Source: Haplosporangium gracile (taxonomy: Eukaryota > Mortierellomycota > Mortierellomycetes > Mortierellales > Mortierellaceae). From it: 23,355 nucleotides of DNA. The stretch spans positions 1 to 23,355 of the forward strand of contig JAAAUF010000033.1 in NCBI GenBank assembly GCA_015499985.1, read 5' to 3'. This document shows positions 18,731 to 23,355 of this stretch, piece by piece. The translations under genes and the position numbers were made by a program. How positions within the stretch are numbered: the stretch's first letter is position 1; the number at the start of each line of letters is the position of its first letter. The notes beneath the pieces are model-generated. The model was not told where the DNA came from. It was given only the letters and a program-made list of their open reading frames with translations, and ran no database searches.

Positions 18731-19015
18731 GTGATCCTCGTCATCATAGGATTCGGTATAGGACTAATCGGAGCCATCGCCGCGCCCTTTGTCGTCACCG
18801 TTATCATCGGAGCGCTCGAAGTTGGAGCTGTGGGTATCACCGCAGGATTCATGGCCTCCTACGGTGGAGCAGTCGCCTCTGGATCTGCATGCGTGATCCT
18901 TCAGTCTGTTAGAGCTGCTGGTCTAGGAACTGCTAGGACTGCAATTGCCGCTGTCCTAGGTGGAGCGACGACAGGTACCGCTGCCGTAGGTGTGCTCGGT
19001 AAATGTCATGACTAG
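18731..19015 (+). pseudogene. ISG12/IFI6-like array copy 10, ATG lost
   Basis: 94 codons open from a GTG at 18731, ending at TAG (19013-19015). The sequence is a good family member: an N-terminal hydrophobic segment (about 1-30), AGFMASYGGAVASGSACVIL, QSVRAAGLGTARTAIAAVLG and a short end, VGVLGKCHD. It even keeps the ASGS of the animal proteins better than the others. The place where the paralogues have AACATG reads AACGTG here, so the start codon seems to be lost. The first in-frame ATG falls inside the core. Either the gene is dead, or it uses a non-AUG start or an upstream exon. I call it a pseudogene with reserve. No acidic tail follows. Confidence 0.55.
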
Positions 19016-19707
19016 GCCTGTTGCCCAAAAAAATTCGCGAGGGGATGGAAAAATGTGGAAGCAATACGGTAAGGGATAACTGCCCTTTCGCTCCTCTACG
19101 TTCCTTCCCTTCGTGAGTATGACGATGAAGGACAGGAAAAATTTGAGAGCAATAGACAAATCCTCTTGCACTGACAAATGACGAATGTGACAATTGACGT
19201 TGTGGTTTTCTGTGCCTTTAGTCACTCTTGTTTACGACCTCCTTTGCTGCTGCTCCCAATCACATTTTTTTTTTGACTTATCGCTCACATTTGGACCACC
19301 TTCCAAAATAAAAATCGAAAAAAAAGTTATGCGACAAACAATAACAGCCTCCATCCACTTTTTAATCTTGTTCATCCCTGTTGTTCCTGACTTTGTTACT
19401 TTATTGCAACCAAATTTATTTTTGTCTTCTGCGCCATTTTTTTTTGACTTGGTCATTCTTCACCCTCCTATCTTTTTTCAAGAAACCACAACTAGCATGC
19501 AGTGCACAAGCAGAGCTCTTGCACAATACTTAATTACTCTTCGACCCCTCGCCTTGGGCTCAGACTCTACCGCATCTTTTTTCAATTAGGAGTCCTTCTG
19601 AAAAAAAAAAAGATCCCCTAGCAAAGGGTCACACCTCCTGAGGATTGGTCATTGCCTTTGAATTTTTCCTTCAATTGACTTCCACAATAAATTCGAAGCT
19701 ATATACA
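19016..19707. other. Intergenic region between the array and the SNAPC1-like gene
   Basis: Two T-runs followed by GACTT (about 19265 and 19438) and another copy of the shared intergenic element (19621-19665, with GGATTGGTCATTGCCTTT at 19642-19659) show that array-type spacer reaches to the edge of the next gene. No eleventh coding copy is visible. Confidence 0.5.
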
Positions 19708-22700
19708 TTAAGAGTGTCCATGCTTCTGTAACTGCACCAAAGACTCTGCCCCTTCAATGGTCTGCAAGTCAGCTTCTACCTCGCCTTGTTGACCATCAGC
19801 AAGTTTATCCAGCTCTGATGCAGTGTCACGTATGTGCTTCTCAGCCATGACGTCGTTGGCGGCGGTGGCGCCCAATGGCAAAGTATTCCATTGTTGGGGC
19901 ACCCCTTGTCCTCTTGATTTCAAGCCATGCGGCGACTCGCTCTGTTGTATCGCTGCAACGTGTGCTCCTGGCATATGTCGGTCCCGCGGGCCGACAATGA
20001 CTCCTTCCATGCTCACGCCTTCCCCGTCGCCTTGTCCTTGTTCTTGGTCATGCTCATGACTTTGTTGCTGTTGTACTCGACCAGTGACATGTTCTTCTTC
20101 ATTATCACCATCACCGTTTCCTTGTTCATGTGCGCCGCCCTCCTCGCCTTCAGCTCCTCGTTGTTTCGCTGCGTGTCTACGCTTTGCCTTCTGGCTCTTC
20201 CTCTCCCGTTTCTCCTCGGCCCGCTTCTCCTTCTCGAGTTCCCGTTTCTTCATCCGATGAGCCAGCTAATCAGTGCACGTATAATAAATGAAAAAATTGA
20301 GAGAATTAAAAAATGAATGTTAACAACTGTAGAATGACGCAAGAATGCATGACAACAAGACTCACGAGAAAAGTGAAACAAAATTCATCGGTAGCTAAAT
20401 GAAGGGTCCTTACGAGAAACTCTTCAGGGTACTCGTTCTCATTTAGAGTGAGGCCCCCCGATCCTGCGTATTCAAACCGTAAGAGACGATGCCTGTAGTA
20501 GTCTCGAACCAAATTCTCCACCTGGGGTCCTATGCTGGAGGTCGTGGATTGTAGCATTGACATTGGGAAGGCTGATGGCAAGGTGGACGACTGTGTCGCC
20601 TTTCCACCTCTCCTCCTCCGAACATAACTAGCCACAGGAGCATCTGATGGTCCAGCCATAGTCGATGCCGTATTTGGTCCTGCCGTTGGTCTTTGCGCGG
20701 AGGACGTGGATGTAGTTGCGAAAGTTGATGTTAAGGACTGACCATATGACTGAGGGGCTGCAGATCTCACTGAAGGCACAGTAGATTCAGTGTGTATCTC
20801 CATGTCAGTGTCAGAGTTGTCGTCTGACAATAATGTCCGTCTCGTGTCTGACGATGCTGCTATTGTTGCGGCAGTTGTTGTTGCTGCAGTAGCAGAAGAA
20901 TGTCCTGTTGGTTGTTGAGCTGCGCCAAGAGTCGACTGTCCTTTTAAGAACTGTGGCAACGGCTGTGCCTCCTTCAGGTTCATGTCGGTGGGTTTAGCAC
21001 GTAAGAGTTGTTGCATAACGAGTTCACTTGATCGCCTCGCCAAGGCCAACGACACCAGACCCATTTTCGCTTTCCGGTACTGCCCCGATAGCAACGACAA
21101 GTCACTGAGTAAGGGTTCAATAGGTACCTATTGAAATGCATAGCCATTGTTTACACGCGGAAGAAAACAGGCAACAGGCGCAGTTGAACACAAATTAGCG
21201 AACCAAATAATCGTTAGGCGAAAAATTCAGGTACATAGCTACATAGCTGCGACACGAGTCATTACTGAACAGCGACAAATAGGAAAAGAAAATAAATGAT
21301 AGTCTTACCAACACCGCATCATGCATTGCACGTTCCGTTTGGATCAGCTTCTTCTCCATTTGAGTCGCAACATACTCGTTGTTGCCCATGACAGGCTTGC
21401 TGACTGGTGTTTCTTGTGCCACGTATACGAAAGCGTCGCTATCCCGCAGTTTCCGGATGACGTATATCAGGTCGGTTGCCTTGTGCACGAATGCCTGTTT
21501 GTAGATTGATTCCAGCAAATGCCAAGCATGCATCGTGAAGCGGATCGACACCTTTGGAAATCTTGTCGGTTGAGTGAAATATAAAAGATACAGTGCGTAT
21601 ACTGCGCCTGCGTGGACCGTCAACGTCTCTTTTGGTGACAAATACCCTATACATGTGTAAAAGAAAATAAAGAAGAAGCACGTAGAAAGAAGAAGAAAGT
21701 AAGAAAAGGAATGGAAATTAATTTCAAAAAAAATTGTTTGGGACGGTGAATCATCATCGCGACCATTTCTATTTGGAAATGCATGCATGGACAGCACAGC
21801 AAAGTTTGATTTTTTTTTTGGCCTTCCCGCGGAGCGCTTCAGTACACAAACTGACGTAAAGTGCGATCGACTCCTCTATGCGCCGAGTCGCCGAGTCGCC
21901 AAGTCCCTAGTCGAACCCTCTGTCTCGCGGTCTAGGGTAAGCGATCGGCATGTGAAGACTTCTCGACGGAGAGAGGGTCTTATAATCCATAAAACTCATG
22001 ACGCGTCCAACGAAGAGGCTGAGCAAAACCGATCCTGTGCATCATCCTGTAACTTTTCTGTTGACTGCGCTTCAGTATTTTTCGACCTTTAACGTCCTAA
22101 AGTATCTTATAGTTGATGAAGGAGTAAAATACAGGTACACATTCCAGAGAGGGGTTTGTTTACTTTTACTTACGCAGAAGCACTTCCGTCAGTCCAGCGA
22201 TGAATATATCTCGACTTTGGGTGTCGTTGCAAGCAAAGTGGATAAGAGAGAACTGTCTACTCTTCCAAAGAGTGGCAAAGGGAGGGTAGTCAACCGAGTT
22301 TTTCTACGATGAATAAAATGGGCAAGGTGACACACGAGCTTAATACCGAGTGTTTGCCAAGACAGTCCAGACTTTTTTGTTTCTACCGAAAACATCTACT
22401 ACGCCTTTTCTCTGGAATATTCATAGTCGACAGATACCTCCTTGTATGATTGTATCAATCCTTGTATGTCTGTCCTGAGTGCGGCTGCGAGGAGAGTCGT
22501 CTTGCTAAAGGTTAGACAATCCATGCTTTCTGGCATGCTGTGTCCACTGGGACCTAGACCTGAGCGCAATGACGATGACGCTGGCGCCGAGGAAGTCATG
22601 GAGTGTTGGTGTTGTTGTTGGTGGTATGATCTATGAGCTCTGTTGGGGTTGTGCTCTCTAGGAAGAGTGGACGGGAACCAGGGGCGCCCAGGAGTGCTGT

Positions 22701-22746
22701 TAATCAGGGCAAGTGTGGTCTCTGAATCTCTGGACCAAAGATCCAT
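19708..22746 (-). CDS. SNAPC1: SNAPC1/SNAP43-like subunit of the snRNA-activating complex, five exons
   Basis: Exons, in transcript order, are 22746-22438, 22303-22174, 21646-21309, 21127-20414 and 20265-19708. Introns of 134, 527, 181 and 148 bp are all GT-AG and in phase, giving 682 aa. The family domain spans about residues 90-300: LRTDIQGLIQSYKEKNSVDY, then PPFATLWKSRQFSLIHFAC, then HAGAVYALYLLYFTQP and KATDLIYVIRKLRDSDAFVY, ordered as in animal SNAPC1 (LLSRFQE, FTELWR, VGALYLLYGLYNTQ, AAYIFRKLRLDRAF). In animals this subunit, with SNAPC3 and SNAPC4, recognises the proximal sequence element of snRNA genes for RNA polymerases II and III. The N-terminus (1-75) and the region about 360-500 are Ser/Thr-rich and probably disordered. 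The last exon has a basic helix (KKRELEKEKRAEEKRERKS) followed by a Gln/Glu/Gly-rich end. The protein is longer than the human one (about 370 aa). Exact intron edges are inferred. Confidence 0.82.
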
Positions 22747-23173
22747 AAGTGTATGAGGATAACTTGATGACGTATTTGATTGGCTGACTATTTTTGGTCA
22801 GCACAGCCCATTTACTGCAAGCCCAAAAGAGCAATTCTCCATAAGCCCCTCGTTTTGATTTGGCCCTTTTTTGCAGGAAGGAGAAATTTATTATTTCTCC
22901 CTCATTTCTCCCAAAGAGAAGGAACATTTATCCTTCAACATACAAAAATTCTACATAGCTCGCGTGGAAAACTACTCCACAACCATACACTTCAGCTTCT
23001 TTCTCTTTGCTAACTTTTTTTGTCGATCGTCGGGAAGAGAATCTAAGACAAAATCGGGAGGAACAAAGAACTAACATAGTATATACCCAAGCTCCAAATG
23101 ACCTTAAACACACAAAGGCCCGCGGAAACCTGCCTTTTTTACCTTTCGCCGTTCATCGTTCTTCTTTTATTCC
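22747..23173. other. Probable divergent promoter region
   Basis: This stretch lies upstream of the SNAPC1-like gene and before a possible plus-strand start. It has an ATTGG (inverted CCAAT) at about 22775 next to GACGTATT, and pyrimidine-rich sequence near 23130-23172. No gene is seen within it. Confidence 0.4.
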
Positions 23174-23216
23174 ATGGAGCAAGTGCCTCCCTTCGTCCGT
23201 ACCATCCGATGTCTCG
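23174..23216 (+). CDS. Possible first exon of a divergent gene, running off the window
   Basis: ATGGAGCAAGTGCCTCCCTT opens a short frame (MEQVPPFVRTIRCL) after a pyrimidine-rich leader and meets a good donor, CTCG|GTAAGG, after 43 bases. A TCCTAG acceptor at 23261-23266 would leave a 50-base intron, but the frame it joins ends at a TAG near 23343. The real second exon may therefore lie beyond the window. No family can be named from 14 residues. Confidence 0.25.
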
Positions 23217-23355
23217 GTAAGGGGACCCTGCACCGATCTTCTTCCTCCCTGCTCCTCTTGTCCTAGGTATGGTCCTCGCCCCTTCATCCTCGTCTCAAAT
23301 GGAAGGCTTATGTTTTATCACTGGGTGGTTATGTCGGACGGAGTAGTATTTTTTT

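Noticed and set aside
7245..19015. CRISPR array, bacteriocin or holin cluster
   Set aside because: The repeats are whole coding genes with eukaryotic leaders and poly(A) signals, not short direct repeats. There are no ribosome-binding sites, and the flanking genes have introns.
21870..21990. A tRNA-like stretch in the SNAPC1-like intron (GGGTTCGA on the minus strand)
   Set aside because: The putative T-arm stem does not pair and no acceptor or anticodon stem can be drawn.

Overview
This looks like nuclear DNA of a filamentous, probably early-diverging fungus. Two minus-strand genes reassemble cleanly through short GT-AG introns (99-225 bp in one; 134-527 bp in the other). A third is a long single-exon mitochondrial pentatricopeptide-repeat (PPR) gene. 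Poly(A)/poly(T) tracts and pyrimidine-rich promoters are frequent. Mortierellomycota is my best guess from general gene style, but nothing in the window proves it.

Left flank (1-5800). A PPR protein with a mitochondrial presequence (minus, 121-3720) is followed by a five-exon gene for mitochondrial small-subunit ribosomal protein bS18m (minus, 4380-5462). Both belong to mitochondrial gene expression. A 1.8-kb intergenic stretch with a long polypyrimidine tract follows.

Centre (about 7.2-19.0 kb). This is the notable part: a head-to-tail, all plus-strand array of nine copies of a small Gly/Ala/Val-rich hydrophobic protein family. I assign it to the interferon-inducible 6-16 / ISG12 (IFI6/IFI27) family from its core, seen as GGSVAVGSACATLQSIGAAG and close variants. 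Four copies are open from an ATG: 7245, 8626, 11684 and 14228. One is open from an ATG but interrupted by a TGA before a conserved tail (15575). One keeps the core but has lost the ATG at the expected place (18731). Three or four are visibly decayed: 9404 (two frameshifts), 11050 (early stop), 12626 (broken N-terminus) and 16842 (several indels). I count them as ten loci if the short 11050 relic is scored separately. Several copies carry an acidic Asp/Glu/Gly-rich C-terminal tail ending in a short conserved motif that the animal proteins, as I know them, do not have. The copies also share 5' leaders, TATA-like boxes about 150-200 bp upstream of the ATG, a 3'-UTR element and a longer intergenic element. 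The repeating unit is therefore larger than the coding sequence. A relic of an unrelated minus-strand gene lies at about 17.75-18.09 kb.

Right flank (19.7-23.3 kb). A five-exon minus-strand gene (19708-22746, 682 aa) encodes a protein like SNAPC1/SNAP43, a subunit of the snRNA-activating complex that directs transcription of small nuclear RNAs. A divergent plus-strand gene may begin near 23174, but only a possible first exon is visible.

The flanking genes are ordinary informational genes. The ISG12-like array is an expanding and decaying accessory family inserted between them. Its role in the fungus cannot be read from sequence; a small membrane protein is the most that can be inferred.
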